Positions 36,194 through 45,011 of a stretch of DNA of 64,000 nt are shown in pieces. The DNA is taken from NCBI RefSeq assembly GCF_000719345.1, contig NZ_JOFX01000024.1, forward strand, positions 62,001 through 126,000, read 5' to 3'. This stretch comes from Streptomyces sp. NRRL F-2664. Lineage in GTDB: Bacteria > Actinomycetota > Actinomycetes > Streptomycetales > Streptomycetaceae. A model generated the notes under the pieces. That model was not told the origin of the DNA. It saw only the letters and a program-made list of their open reading frames with translations, and did not search any database. Position numbers and translations under genes: made by a program. Numbering within the stretch: the first letter of the stretch is position 1; each line of letters opens with the position of its first letter.

Positions 36194-36781
36194 GTGGTGG
36201 GGGCGTCGAAGCAATGTCCACGATGCGGCTTACGCAAGTCGTTCGCGGATTTCGCTTCAAATAAGGCCATGCGTGACGGCCTGCAGTGCTACTGCAGGCC
36301 GTGCGCGGCCGAGTATCACCAGCAGCGCCAGAAGGCCAAGGGTAAGAGTGTTCGTCCCCGCGTCGAAGCGCCGGTGGGGTACAAGTACTGCCGCCGGTGC
36401 GGGGAGATCAAGCCCCACTCGGATTGGGACCGGAACAAGACGGCTTCGGACGGATTGTCGACGCGATGTAAGGCGTGTCGCGCGGTCGAAAGCCGGGTGG
36501 GTCATCTGAAGCGCTCCTACGGCATCACAGAGGCGGAGCGCGACGAAATGATCGCGGTCCGGAACGGTCTCTGCTGGATCTGTCTGAAGGCTCCGGCCGT
36601 GCATGTGGATCACTGCCACGAGACGGGTAAGGTCCGAGGCGTACTGTGCTTCAACTGCAACTCGGCCATCGGCAAGTTGGGAGACGATCCCGACACCCTG
36701 CGTAGGGCCATCTCATACTTGGAGGGACAGGCGTGGAAGCCAACAATCGTGGCACAGGGCGTCTACCGGCAGCCTTCCTGA
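36194..36781 (+). CDS. Endonuclease VII-like (HNH/ββα-metal) nuclease inside the proteasome operon
   Basis: A 195-residue protein. Two N-terminal zinc-ribbon-like units (CPRC...CRPC, about 8-36, and CRRC...CKAC, about 66-94) precede a recombination endonuclease VII domain: [36 protein letters not shown], with zinc cysteines and the catalytic His-Asp-His-Cys-His run. Key residues look intact. Third-position GC looks lower than in neighbouring genes, which could reflect acquisition. GTG 36194 follows GGAGGG. It starts 42 bases after pup, and its last 49 bases overlap prcB, so it is embedded in the operon. I recall a similar gene in other Streptomyces (SCO1645); its role with the proteasome is unknown. 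Confidence 0.85.
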   Translation: MVGASKQCPRCGLRKSFADFASNKAMRDGLQCYCRPCAAEYHQQRQKAKGKSVRPRVEAPVGYKYCRRCGEIKPHSDWDRNKTASDGLSTRCKACRAVESRVGHLKRSYGITEAERDEMIAVRNGLCWICLKAPAVHVDHCHETGKVRGVLCFNCNSAIGKLGDDPDTLRRAISYLEGQAWKPTIVAQGVYRQPS

Positions 36782-37572
36782 CGCCGGGGTCCTCGTCCTT
36801 CATGGACTTCCTGGGCGCGCACTCGCCCGAGATGCTGCCCGGCAACCGCAAGCTGCCGGAGGGTGTCGTCGAGGCGCCGCACGGGACGACCATCGTGGCC
36901 GCCACCTTCCCCGGCGGGGTCGTGCTCGCCGGTGACCGGCGGGCGACCATGGGGAACATGATCGCGCAGCGGGACATCGAGAAGGTGTTCCCGGCGGACG
37001 AGTACTCCGCCGTCGGCATCGCCGGTACGGCCGGCCTGGCCGTGGAGATGGTCAAGCTGTTCCAGCTGGAGCTGGAGCACTTCGAGAAGGTGGAGGGCAC
37101 GACGCTCTCGCTGGAGGGCAAGGCCAACCGGCTCTCCACCATGATCCGCAGCAACCTCGGCATGGCGATGCAGGGGCTGGCCGTGGTGCCGCTCTTCGCC
37201 GGCTACGACGAGGCCAAGGAGAAGGGCCGGATCTTCTCCTACGACGTCACCGGCGGCCGCTCCGAGGAGCACGGCTACGCGGCGACCGGTTCCGGTTCGA
37301 TCTTCGCGCGGGGCTCCATGAAGAAGCTCTACCGCCCGGACCTGACCGAGGAGCAGGCCACCACGCTGGTGGTGCAGGCGCTGTACGACGCCGCCGACGA
37401 CGACTCGGCGACCGGGGGGCCGGACCTGTACCGCCACATCTACCCGATCGTCACCGTCATCACCGACGAGGGCTTCCGCAGGCTGAGCGAGGAGGAGTCG
37501 CAGGCGCTCGCCCGCTCGGTCACCGATCGTCGTCTCGAGCAGCCCGACGGCCCGCGCGCCGCCCTGCTCTGA
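36733..37572 (+). CDS. prcB: 20S proteasome beta subunit
   Basis: A 279-residue threonine protease subunit. A propeptide of about 51 residues is removed autocatalytically before Thr52 in [16 protein letters not shown], leaving the N-terminal nucleophile. [12 protein letters not shown] follows, with Asp and Arg of the active site, then the conserved lysine region. GTG 36733 lies within the end of the upstream nuclease gene and is preceded by GGAGGGACAG. It forms the central rings of the 28-subunit proteasome with PrcA. Confidence 0.96.
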   Translation: MEANNRGTGRLPAAFLTPGSSSFMDFLGAHSPEMLPGNRKLPEGVVEAPHGTTIVAATFPGGVVLAGDRRATMGNMIAQRDIEKVFPADEYSAVGIAGTAGLAVEMVKLFQLELEHFEKVEGTTLSLEGKANRLSTMIRSNLGMAMQGLAVVPLFAGYDEAKEKGRIFSYDVTGGRSEEHGYAATGSGSIFARGSMKKLYRPDLTEEQATTLVVQALYDAADDDSATGGPDLYRHIYPIVTVITDEGFRRLSEEESQALARSVTDRRLEQPDGPRAALL

Positions 37573-37615
37573 CCGCTCGTCACCTCGTCGCCCAGTAGAA
37601 AGGGACGGAAAGCCG

Positions 37616-38380
37616 GTGTCGACTCCGTTCTATGTGTCACCCCAGCAGGCCATGGCCGACCGGGCGGAATACGCCCGGAAGGGCATTGCCCGCGGTCGCA
37701 GCCTGGTCGTGCTGCAGTACGCCGACGGCATCGTGTTCGTCGGTGAGAACCCGTCCCGTGCGCTGCACAAGTTCAGCGAGATCTACGACCGGATCGGCTT
37801 CGCGGCCGCCGGCAAGTACAACGAGTACGAGAACCTGCGGATCGGCGGTGTGCGGTACGCGGATCTGCGCGGATACACCTATGACCGTGATGATGTGACG
37901 GCCCGTGGGCTGGCGAACGTGTATGCGCAGACCCTCGGCACCATCTTCTCCTCGGCCGGTGAGAAGCCGTACGAGGTGGAGCTGGTGGTGGCGGAGGTCG
38001 GTGCGACGGCGGCCGGTGACCAGATCTACCGGCTGCCGCACGACGGGTCGATCGTGGACGAGCACGGTTCGGTGGCGGTCGGTGGCAACGCCGAGCAGAT
38101 CAGCAGCTATCTGGACCAGCGCCACCGGGACGGGATGACGCTGTCGGAGGCGTTGAAGCTGGCCGTGGCGGCGCTGTCCAGTCAGGCCAACGGTGCCGAC
38201 AAGGCGATTCCGGCGGAGCGGCTGGAGGTGGCGGTGCTGGACCGGACGCGGTCGCAGCAGCGCAAGTTCAAGCGGATCCGCGGCCGGCAGCTGGCGCGGC
38301 TGCTGGAGGCGGACGTGCCGGCTGCGGCGCAGGCGGACGCGGTGTCGAACGACGAGGCGCCGGAGGACGACGCCGAGTAG
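37616..38380 (+). CDS. prcA: 20S proteasome alpha subunit
   Basis: A 254-residue outer-ring subunit, catalytically inactive, which forms the gated entry and docks [32 protein letters not shown] is the N-terminal gating helix region, and the fold continues through [17 protein letters not shown]. The C-terminal tail is acidic ([10 protein letters not shown]), typical for actinobacterial PrcA. GTG 37616 follows AAAGGGACGG. It is 43 bases after prcB and followed by a terminator. Confidence 0.96.
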   Translation: MSTPFYVSPQQAMADRAEYARKGIARGRSLVVLQYADGIVFVGENPSRALHKFSEIYDRIGFAAAGKYNEYENLRIGGVRYADLRGYTYDRDDVTARGLANVYAQTLGTIFSSAGEKPYEVELVVAEVGATAAGDQIYRLPHDGSIVDEHGSVAVGGNAEQISSYLDQRHRDGMTLSEALKLAVAALSSQANGADKAIPAERLEVAVLDRTRSQQRKFKRIRGRQLARLLEADVPAAAQADAVSNDEAPEDDAE

Positions 38381-38404
38381 GACGTCGGGCGGGGTCTCTG
38401 TGCG

Positions 38405-38435
38405 GCCCCGGTCGCCCCTTGGGGGTGGCCGGGGC
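38405..38435. terminator. 14-bp hairpin after prcA
   Basis: Arms 38405-38418 and 38422-38435 pair with two G-U pairs, between convergent prcA and the LacI gene; CTTCG follows. Confidence 0.75.
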
Positions 38436-38451
38436 TTCGTCGTGTCCGGGC

Positions 38452-39450
38452 TCAGGGTGCCGGGGCGGGGCCGGTGGATTCGCGCATGACGAGGGTGACG
38501 GGGATGTCGGGGGCGGTCCAGGGGGTGCCTTCCAGGACGGCGAGGAGGGCGGTCATGCCCTGTTCGCCGACGCGTTCGGCGGGGAGGTGGACGGTGGTGA
38601 GTTCGGGTTCGACGGCGGTGGCGAGGGCGAGGTCGTCGAAGCCGGTGACGGAGAGGTCCTCGGGGACGCGCAGGCCGAGGCGGCGGGCGGCCTTGCAGGC
38701 GCCGGCGGCGAGGATGTCGTCGTCGCAGACGAGGGCGGTGGGTCGGCCGTGGGGGTCCGCGAGGGCGGTCTCCATGGCCGTACGGGCGCCGTGGACGGTG
38801 AGGGGGGACCGTACGGTGCGCAGTTCGGTGCCGGGGCCGAGGAGGGCGCCGAGGGCCTGGGCGCGGGTGGTGAAGGTCCAGGAGTCGACGGCGGAGGCGA
38901 GGTGGAGGAAGCGTCGGTGGCCGAGGGCGAGGAGGTGCTCGGTGATCTGGCGCATGCCGTCGGCCATGGCGAGGTTGACGTGGGCTGCGGCTGCTCCGGC
39001 GCGGGGGTCGCTGTCGAGCATGACGAGGGGGAGGGTGTCGCCGCCGATGGCGTGGAGGGTGTGGGCGGCCATGGAGGAGGCGATGACCCCGTCGAGGGCG
39101 GCTCGGGCGGAGGCGAAGGGGTCGCGGGCGGGGCCGGTGCCGTCGGGGGAGGGGTAGAGGACGACGCCGAAGCCGTGCTCGGCGGCGACGCGGGCGGCGC
39201 CGGTGTAGACGCGGGCGAAGAACTCGTTGGTGAGAGCGGGGACGACGAGGAGGGCGGTGCGGGTGGAGCCGAGGCGGAGGTTGCGGGCGGCGAGGTTGGG
39301 CCGGTAGCCGAGCCGGGTGGCGGTCTCGCGGACGAGGGCGGCGGTGCGTTCGGAGACGCGGCCGGGCCATTTGTCGCCGAGGACGAGGGAGACGGTGGCC
39401 TGGGAGACCCCGGCGGCGGTGGCCACGTCGCGGCTGGTGGGTCTCGTCAC
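38452..39450 (-). CDS. LacI family transcriptional regulator
   Basis: A 332-residue regulator. The N-terminal helix-turn-helix and hinge are TSRDVATAAGVSQATVSLVLG and YRPNLAARNLR, followed by a periplasmic-binding-protein-like ligand domain (TALLVVPALTNEFFARVYTG, VTGFDDLALA). The ligand is unknown, probably a small sugar or related molecule. GTG 39450 has an AGGAG site. It is divergent from the MFS gene, and a palindrome lies between the two starts, so it probably controls that transporter and itself. Confidence 0.9.
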   Translation of the reverse strand: MTRPTSRDVATAAGVSQATVSLVLGDKWPGRVSERTAALVRETATRLGYRPNLAARNLRLGSTRTALLVVPALTNEFFARVYTGAARVAAEHGFGVVLYPSPDGTGPARDPFASARAALDGVIASSMAAHTLHAIGGDTLPLVMLDSDPRAGAAAAHVNLAMADGMRQITEHLLALGHRRFLHLASAVDSWTFTTRAQALGALLGPGTELRTVRSPLTVHGARTAMETALADPHGRPTALVCDDDILAAGACKAARRLGLRVPEDLSVTGFDDLALATAVEPELTTVHLPAERVGEQGMTALLAVLEGTPWTAPDIPVTLVMRESTGPAPAP

Positions 39451-39523
39451 AGGGGGCTCCTGTCGTGCGAGGTGGGGGGTGGTTCGGTGGCCCGTGGGGT
39501 GGACCGGTGGACTGTGGCCATGG

Positions 39524-39550
39524 TACGTATGACGCGTCGAGTTATACGTA
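39524..39550. promoter_or_regulatory. Candidate LacI-family operator
   Basis: TACGTAT (39524-39530) and ATACGTA (39544-39550) are perfect inverted arms with a 13-base spacer that itself contains the palindrome GACGCGTC. It is in the divergent LacI-MFS promoter region, the only notably AT-containing part there. Confidence 0.55.
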
Positions 39551-39585
39551 TTACCCCGGCTGGGTCCGGGCAGAAGGGGGCCGTC

Positions 39586-40848
39586 ATGGCCGCGGGATAC
39601 GCCGAGCTGCTGGGTACCCGGCACGCCGCGAGGCTGCTGGTGGGCACGCTGGTCGGCAGGCTGCCGAACGCCACCGCCCCGATCGCGATCGTGCTGTTCA
39701 CGCGCGCGGAGGGCGGCAGCTACAGCCTCGCGGGCGCGCTGGCCGCCGTGTACGGGTTGGCGAACGCCGTGGGCCAGCCGCTGCTGGGGCGGGCGGTCGA
39801 CCTGTTCGGGCAGCCGCGGGTGCAGCTGCCGGCGGCCCTGCTGTCCGCGCTGGGCATGGTGTGGCTGGCACTGGCGGGCACCGGTTCGGTGGGGGCGGCG
39901 TATGCGGCGGTGGTGGTCGGCGGGCTCTTCACGCCGCCGCTGGAGGGCGGGCTGCGGGCCCTGTGGCCGAGCGTGCTGGGGGGCCGTGAGGAGAAGGTGC
40001 ACGCGGCGTACGCGATGGACGCGGTGGCCCAGGAGGTGATGTTCACCGTCGGTCCGCTGCTGGTGACGCTGTTCGTGGCGGTGTGGTCGCCGGCCGGGGC
40101 GCTGCTGGCGCTGAACGCGATCGGGGTGCTGGGTGCGCTGTCGGTCGTGGTCAGTGAGCCGTCGCGGACGTGGCGTTCGCAGCCGCGGGAGGCGCACTGG
40201 CTGGGTGCCCTGCGCTCGCGGGGGCTGTTGGCGCTGCTGGGGGCGTTCTTCTTCGTGGGGACGGCGCTGGGTTCGATCACGGTGGCCGGTGTGGCGTACG
40301 CGGACGGCCACGGGGGCCAGGCGGTCTACGGCTGGCTGATGGCGGCGCTGGGACTGGGCGCGCTGGTCGGCGGTGTGGTCTACGGGGCGCGGCAGTGGCC
40401 GGGTGCGCCGGAGCGGCGGCTGCGGCTGCTGGTGGCGCTGCTGGCGGTCTGCTACCTGCCGCTGCTGCTGACGCCGGGGGTGGTGGCGATGACGGCGCTG
40501 GGGGCGCTGTCGGGGGTGTTCCTGGCGCCTGCGCTGGCGTGTGCGTTCATCGTGGTGGACCGGCATGCGCCGTCGGGCACGGTGACGGAGGCGTTCTCGT
40601 GGCTGGTCACCTTCTTCGGGGTGGGCGCGGCCATCGGTACGGCGGCCGCGGGGCCGGCGGTGGAGCTGGGCGGCACGCCGTGGGGCTTCGGGGTGGCGTG
40701 CGCCGCGGGCGGTGCGGCGCTGCTCGTGCTGATGGTGACTCAGGGGGTGCTGTCGACGCCGGGGCACGGCCGTGCGGTGGCGGGCTCGGTGCAGGAAGCG
40801 CCGGGCGGCCCCGGCGAGGTGGCTCCCCGGGCCCGGTCGGCGCAGTGA
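39586..40848 (+). CDS. MFS transporter
   Basis: A 420-residue major facilitator protein with about 12 membrane segments, starting MAAGYAELLGTRHAARLLVG. The A-like loop after segment 2 is QPLLGRAVDLFGQPR, matching the GxxxDxxGxR-type motif of the family. The direction and substrate are unknown; it resembles small drug or sugar exporters of Streptomyces. ATG 39586 follows GAAGGGGG. It is divergent from the LacI gene. Confidence 0.88.
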   Translation: MAAGYAELLGTRHAARLLVGTLVGRLPNATAPIAIVLFTRAEGGSYSLAGALAAVYGLANAVGQPLLGRAVDLFGQPRVQLPAALLSALGMVWLALAGTGSVGAAYAAVVVGGLFTPPLEGGLRALWPSVLGGREEKVHAAYAMDAVAQEVMFTVGPLLVTLFVAVWSPAGALLALNAIGVLGALSVVVSEPSRTWRSQPREAHWLGALRSRGLLALLGAFFFVGTALGSITVAGVAYADGHGGQAVYGWLMAALGLGALVGGVVYGARQWPGAPERRLRLLVALLAVCYLPLLLTPGVVAMTALGALSGVFLAPALACAFIVVDRHAPSGTVTEAFSWLVTFFGVGAAIGTAAAGPAVELGGTPWGFGVACAAGGAALLVLMVTQGVLSTPGHGRAVAGSVQEAPGGPGEVAPRARSAQ

Positions 40849-40852
40849 CGGG

Positions 40853-40877
40853 CGGGCGCGCCAGGGTGGCGCGCCCG
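40853..40877 (+). terminator. 10-bp hairpin after the MFS gene
   Basis: CGGGCGCGCC (40853-40862) pairs perfectly with 40868-40877 around a 5-base loop, just past the MFS stop and 110 bases before pafA. Confidence 0.7.
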
Positions 40878-40988
40878 TGGTGTTCGGCGGTCGCCCGCCC
40901 GCCGTTCGGCGGCATGCTCGGGGGGACTGATCGAAACGGCGGCGGCGAACCCGGTTTCAGAAGAGGGCAGAAGGCGTAATGTTCAGTC

Positions 40989-42350
40989 ATGGACCGCCGC
41001 ATTTTCGGGCTGGAGAACGAGTACGGCGTCACGTGCACGTTCAGGGGACAGCGCCGACTGTCTCCTGACGAAGTGGCGCGCTACCTCTTCCGCCGTGTCG
41101 TGTCATGGGGCCGCAGCAGCAATGTCTTCCTGCGGAACGGCGCCCGCCTGTACCTCGATGTGGGTTCGCATCCGGAATATGCAACTCCCGAATGCGACAA
41201 CGTGACCGAGTTGGTCACCCACGACAAAGCGGGCGAGCGCATTCTCGAAGGACTGCTCGTCGACGCCGAACGCCGCCTGCACGAGGAGGGAATCGCGGGC
41301 GACGTCTATCTCTTCAAGAACAACACCGACTCGGCGGGCAACTCGTACGGCTGCCACGAGAACTACCTGGTGGCCCGGCACGGGGAATTCTCCCGCCTGG
41401 CGGACATTCTCATTCCGTTCCTCGTCACGCGGCAGCTGATCTGCGGCGCCGGCAAGGTGCTGCAGACCCCTCGGGGTGCGGTCTACTGCGTGAGCCAGCG
41501 GGCCGAGCACATCTGGGAGGGCGTCAGTTCCGCGACGACGCGTTCGCGGCCGATCATCAACACGCGCGACGAGCCGCACGCGGACGCGGAGCGGTACCGC
41601 CGTCTGCACGTGATCGTCGGCGACTCGAACATGTCCGAGACGACCATGCTGCTGAAGGTCGGGGCGACCGACCTGGTGCTGCGCATGATCGAGGCGGGCA
41701 CGGTGATGCGGGACCTGACCCTGGAGAACCCGATCCGGGCGATCCGGGAGGTGAGCCACGACATCACGGGCCAGCGCAAGGTGCGCCTGGCGTCCGGCCG
41801 GGAGGCCTCCGCGCTGGAGATCCAGCGGGAGTACTACGACAAGGCGGTGGACTTCGCGGAGCGGCGGGGCATCCGTACCGGGGTGGTCGACCAGGTGCTG
41901 GAGCTGTGGGGCCGCACGCTGGACGCCATCGAGGCGGAGGACCTGGACCGGATCGGTACCGAGATCGACTGGGTCATGAAGTACCAGCTGATCGAGCGGT
42001 ACCGGGGCAAGCACAACATGACCATGTCGAATCCGCGGGTGGCTCAGATAGACCTCGCCTACCACGACATCCACCGTCGGCGCGGGCTGTACTACCTGCT
42101 GGAGCGCAAGGGGCAGGCTGCGCGGATCTGCAACGACCTCAAGATCTTCGAGGGCAAGTCGGTGCCCCCGCAGACGACGAGGGCGCGGCTGCGCGGCGAC
42201 TTCATCCGACGGGCGCAGGAGCAGCGGCGGGACTTCACGGTCGACTGGGTGCACCTGAAGCTCAATGACCAGGCGCAGCGGACGGTGCTGTGCAAGGACC
42301 CGTTCCGGTCGGTGGACGACCGTGTGGAGAAGCTGATCGCCGGCATGTAG
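40989..42350 (+). CDS. pafA: Pup-protein ligase
   Basis: A 453-residue glutamine-synthetase-like ligase that uses ATP to join the C-terminal Glu of Pup to substrate lysines. [18 protein letters not shown] contains the catalytic metal-site Glu; [19 protein letters not shown] and [20 protein letters not shown] are the ATP- and Mg-binding motifs shared with Dop. No Dop-type insertion is present. A TAATGT -10 box ends 6 bases before the ATG and no ribosome-binding site is visible, so it is probably leaderless and controlled separately from prcBA. Confidence 0.96.
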   Translation: MDRRIFGLENEYGVTCTFRGQRRLSPDEVARYLFRRVVSWGRSSNVFLRNGARLYLDVGSHPEYATPECDNVTELVTHDKAGERILEGLLVDAERRLHEEGIAGDVYLFKNNTDSAGNSYGCHENYLVARHGEFSRLADILIPFLVTRQLICGAGKVLQTPRGAVYCVSQRAEHIWEGVSSATTRSRPIINTRDEPHADAERYRRLHVIVGDSNMSETTMLLKVGATDLVLRMIEAGTVMRDLTLENPIRAIREVSHDITGQRKVRLASGREASALEIQREYYDKAVDFAERRGIRTGVVDQVLELWGRTLDAIEAEDLDRIGTEIDWVMKYQLIERYRGKHNMTMSNPRVAQIDLAYHDIHRRRGLYYLLERKGQAARICNDLKIFEGKSVPPQTTRARLRGDFIRRAQEQRRDFTVDWVHLKLNDQAQRTVLCKDPFRSVDDRVEKLIAGM

Positions 42351-42378
42351 CCGCGCGGCGCGACGTCCCACTTCTCGC

Positions 42379-42411
42379 CGGGGCCCCGTACGTCTCTCGT
42401 ACGGGGCCCCG
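42379..42411. terminator. 14-bp perfect hairpin after pafA
   Basis: Stem 42379-42392 with 42398-42411, 5-base loop, 28 bases after the pafA stop. Strong terminator candidate; a TAGAGT -10-like box follows at 42421-42426. Confidence 0.82.
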
Positions 42412-42465
42412 TGCACGGCTTAGAGTGGCGGGCGACCGCCTTGCCGTCTGAGATCTGAGGAACAC

Positions 42466-43407
42466 GTGCGCCGACTTGCCGGCCTGCTTGTCGTACCCCT
42501 TCTGCTGCTGTCGACAGCGGCGTGTGGCGACGACAGCGGCTCCGACTCCGCCCAGATGAAGAACGGGGCGCCCGCGATCACCAAGGGTGCCGAGTTCGGG
42601 GAGACGCCCACCCTGTCGAAGGGGAAGGGCGAGCCGCCCAAGGAGCTGAAGGTGGTGACCCTCAAGGAGGGCACCGGCCCGGTGCTGAAGAAGGGCGACA
42701 TCGCCCAGGTCAACTACTACGGGCAGGTCTGGGACGGCAGTGAGCCGTTCGACCAGAGCTTCGGCAAGGGCCAGCCGTTCGACGTGACGATCGGCGCGGG
42801 CGCCGTCATCAAGGGCTGGGACCAGGGCCTGGAGGGCCAGAAGGTCGGCAGCCGTGTCGAGCTGGTGATCCCGCCGGACCTCGGTTACGGCGCGCAGGGC
42901 TCGCCGCCGAAGATCAAGGGGGACGCCACCCTCGTCTTCGTCGTGGACATCGTCAAGGGCGCCTCGGTGCCGGTGTCCGCCACGGGCAAGGAAGTCGCGC
43001 AGGACAACAAGGACCTGCCGAAGGTCGGTACGAACACCGACGGCAAGGAAGTCTCGGTGGCCGTCCCGAAGGACGTCACGCCGCCGGCGAAGCTGGTGTC
43101 GAACTACGTCCTGGAGGGCGACGGCCCGGCGGTGACGGACAAGAACAGCGTCGTCGTGAAGTTCCACGGCAAGACCTGGAAGGACGACAAGACCTTCGAG
43201 AGCACCTACACCTCCGGCCAGTCGGTGACCTGGCCGCTGGAGCAGCTGCAGGTGAAGGGCCTCAAGGACGGCATCGTCGGCAAGAAGGTCGGCAGCCGCA
43301 TCCTGCTGGTGATCCCGCCGGACATGGGCTTCGGCGACAAGGAGCAGGGGACCATCCCGGCGAACTCGACGCTGGTCTTCAGCCTCGACATCCTCGCGGT
43401 GATGTAA
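42466..43407 (+). CDS. FKBP-type peptidyl-prolyl isomerase lipoprotein with two FKBP domains
   Basis: A 313-residue secreted folding catalyst. Signal peptide ends in the lipobox LSTAAC. The first FKBP domain (about residues 75-165) has VNYYGQVWDG, GWDQGLEGQKVGSRVELVIPP and DLGYGAQG. The second (about 210-313) has FHGKTWKDDKTFEST, GLKDGIVGKKVGSRILLVIPP and DMGFGDKEQG. The second retains fewer canonical active-site aromatics, so its activity is less sure. GTG 42466 follows TGAGGAAC. A cytosolic FKBP gene follows 38 bases later. Confidence 0.92.
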   Translation: MRRLAGLLVVPLLLLSTAACGDDSGSDSAQMKNGAPAITKGAEFGETPTLSKGKGEPPKELKVVTLKEGTGPVLKKGDIAQVNYYGQVWDGSEPFDQSFGKGQPFDVTIGAGAVIKGWDQGLEGQKVGSRVELVIPPDLGYGAQGSPPKIKGDATLVFVVDIVKGASVPVSATGKEVAQDNKDLPKVGTNTDGKEVSVAVPKDVTPPAKLVSNYVLEGDGPAVTDKNSVVVKFHGKTWKDDKTFESTYTSGQSVTWPLEQLQVKGLKDGIVGKKVGSRILLVIPPDMGFGDKEQGTIPANSTLVFSLDILAVM

Positions 43408-43445
43408 GACTGTCCCGGTTGTCCCATAGTTTGAGGAGCAGTTCC

Positions 43446-43826
43446 GTGAGCGACAAGCTCGAGAAGCCCGAGATCGACTTCCCCGAGGGCGAGGCCCCGC
43501 AGGACCTCGTGATCGAGGACATCTGGCTGGGTGACGGTGCCGAGGCCAAGGCCGGCGACATGGTCGCCGTCCACTACGTGGGCGTGGCCTTCTCCACCGG
43601 CGAGGAGTTCGACGCCTCCTGGAACCGCGGTTCCGCGCTCCAGTTCAAGCTCGGTGTCGGCCAGGTCATCACCGGCTGGGACCGCGGCGTGCAGGGTATG
43701 AAGGTCGGCGGCCGCCGCAAGCTGGTCATCCCGGCGCACCTCGCGTACGGCGACCGCGGCGCGGGCGGCGCGATCGCCCCGGGCGAGACGCTGATCTTCG
43801 TCTGCGACCTGGTGAAGGTCGGCTGA
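43446..43826 (+). CDS. FKBP-type peptidyl-prolyl cis-trans isomerase, cytosolic
   Basis: A 126-residue single FKBP domain without signal peptide. MVAVHYVGVAFSTGEEFDASW, GQVITGWDRGVQGMKVGGRRKLVIPAHLAYGDRGAGGAI and ETLIFVCDLV are the canonical FK506-binding motifs with active-site residues intact. GTG 43446 has GAGGAG at 7 bases. Probably co-transcribed with the upstream lipoprotein FKBP; a terminator follows. Confidence 0.95.
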   Translation: MSDKLEKPEIDFPEGEAPQDLVIEDIWLGDGAEAKAGDMVAVHYVGVAFSTGEEFDASWNRGSALQFKLGVGQVITGWDRGVQGMKVGGRRKLVIPAHLAYGDRGAGGAIAPGETLIFVCDLVKVG

Positions 43827-43848
43827 GCGGATCGTCCGCGAGCAGTGC

Positions 43849-43883
43849 AGGGCCCCTACCGTCCGGTGGGGGCCCTCGCTTTT
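43849..43883 (+). terminator. Rho-independent terminator after the FKBP gene
   Basis: AGGGCCCC (43849-43856) pairs perfectly with 43869-43876; CGCTTTT follows. It separates the FKBP pair from pafB. Confidence 0.82.
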
Positions 43884-43951
43884 GCCGGGGACCGCCGGGG
43901 CGGTACGGTCAACGGTCACGAGTGTGTGCAGAGAACGGGGGATGGGCGTCG

Positions 43952-44908
43952 ATGGCGATTGCCAAGGCCGAGCGGCTGATGAATCTGGCGCTGTGCCTGC
44001 TGGGGACACGCCGGCCGCTGAGCAAGCGCGAGTTGCGCGGTTCGATCGAGGCCTACATGGAAGCCGGCAACGACGAGTCCTTCAACCGGATGTTCGAGCG
44101 GGACAAGGACGACCTGCGCGAACTGGGCCTGGTCATCGAGACGGTGGAGAACCTGGAGGGGGAGACGGGCTACCTGGCCCGCCGGGACAGCAACAGGCTG
44201 CCTCCCGTCTCCCTGGATGCCGAGGAGGCCGCCGCCCTGGGGCTGGCGGCCAAGGTCTGGCAGCAGGCCCGCCTCGCCGGCGCCGCCAGCGGCGCCCTGC
44301 AGAAGCTGCGGGCGGGCGGCATGCCGGAGGCCGGCGACCCGCTCGGGGGCCAGCACAGCGCCATCGAGCCGCGCATCCCGGTCCACGAGGCGGCCTTCGA
44401 GCCGCTGATGCTGGCCTGCCGGGACCGCCGACCGGTGGTCTTCGACTACCGCAAGTCGACCGCCGCCCGGCCCGAGACGCGTCAGGTGGAGCCGTGGGCG
44501 CTGGAGTGCTGGCGCGGCCACTGGTACCTGGCCGGATACGACCGCGAGCGCGGGGCGGAGCGGGTGTTCCGGCTCTCGCGGATCACGGGGAAGGTTCGCT
44601 CCCGGGCGGGCACGTACACCGCTGAGGTCCCCGACGTGGTGACCGTGCGGGAGACCGTGGCGAGCTGGGCCGGCGAGAGCGCGGACCGCTCCGCGCTGAT
44701 CCGGCTGCGGGCCGGGGCGGGCTACCCGCTGCGGGCGAAGGCCACGGCGGTGTGCGAGGGCAGCGACGGCTGGGACGAGCTGGAGATCCCCTACGGCCAC
44801 GGCCTCGACGCCTGGCTGGTGGAGTTCGGACCCGATGTCGTCGTGGTCGGCCCCGCCGATCTCCGGGCGGACGTGATGGACCGGCTGCGGGCCGTCGCCC
44901 AGGCCTGA
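43952..44908 (+). CDS. pafB: WYL-domain transcriptional regulator PafB
   Basis: A 318-residue regulator with an N-terminal winged helix (MAIAKAERLMNLALCLLGTRRPLSKRELR), a WYL domain (FDYRKST, VEPWALECWRGHWYLAGYDRERGAERVFRLSRI) and a WCX C-terminus. In mycobacteria PafB and PafC form PafBC, an activator of DNA-damage genes that senses single-stranded DNA. The pair, adjacent to the Pup genes, is diagnostic. ATG 43952 is chosen for its match to the family start. pafC follows after 103 bases containing a palindrome. Confidence 0.93.
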   Translation: MAIAKAERLMNLALCLLGTRRPLSKRELRGSIEAYMEAGNDESFNRMFERDKDDLRELGLVIETVENLEGETGYLARRDSNRLPPVSLDAEEAAALGLAAKVWQQARLAGAASGALQKLRAGGMPEAGDPLGGQHSAIEPRIPVHEAAFEPLMLACRDRRPVVFDYRKSTAARPETRQVEPWALECWRGHWYLAGYDRERGAERVFRLSRITGKVRSRAGTYTAEVPDVVTVRETVASWAGESADRSALIRLRAGAGYPLRAKATAVCEGSDGWDELEIPYGHGLDAWLVEFGPDVVVVGPADLRADVMDRLRAVAQA

Positions 44909-44932
44909 CAGGCTGGGCGGGAAGCGCCGCCC

Positions 44933-44956
44933 GCGGCGGCGGACGTCCGCCGCCGC
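44933..44956. promoter_or_regulatory. Palindrome between pafB and pafC
   Basis: GCGGCGGCGGAC followed directly by its reverse complement gives a 24-base perfect palindrome, then ACCCTTTT. It may be a weak terminator or an attenuator of pafC; loopless palindromes form poor RNA hairpins. Confidence 0.45.
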
Positions 44957-45011
44957 ACCCTTTTCGAACCGCGACATCCACAGACGTGCCCTGAGGGGGA
45001 GACGTACCAGC

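Noticed and set aside
38419..39585. N-terminal extension of the MFS protein into the LacI gene region
   Set aside because: The extension is a Gly/Val/Glu-rich antisense shadow of the LacI gene; the ATG at 39586 has a ribosome-binding site and begins a normal MFS N-terminus.
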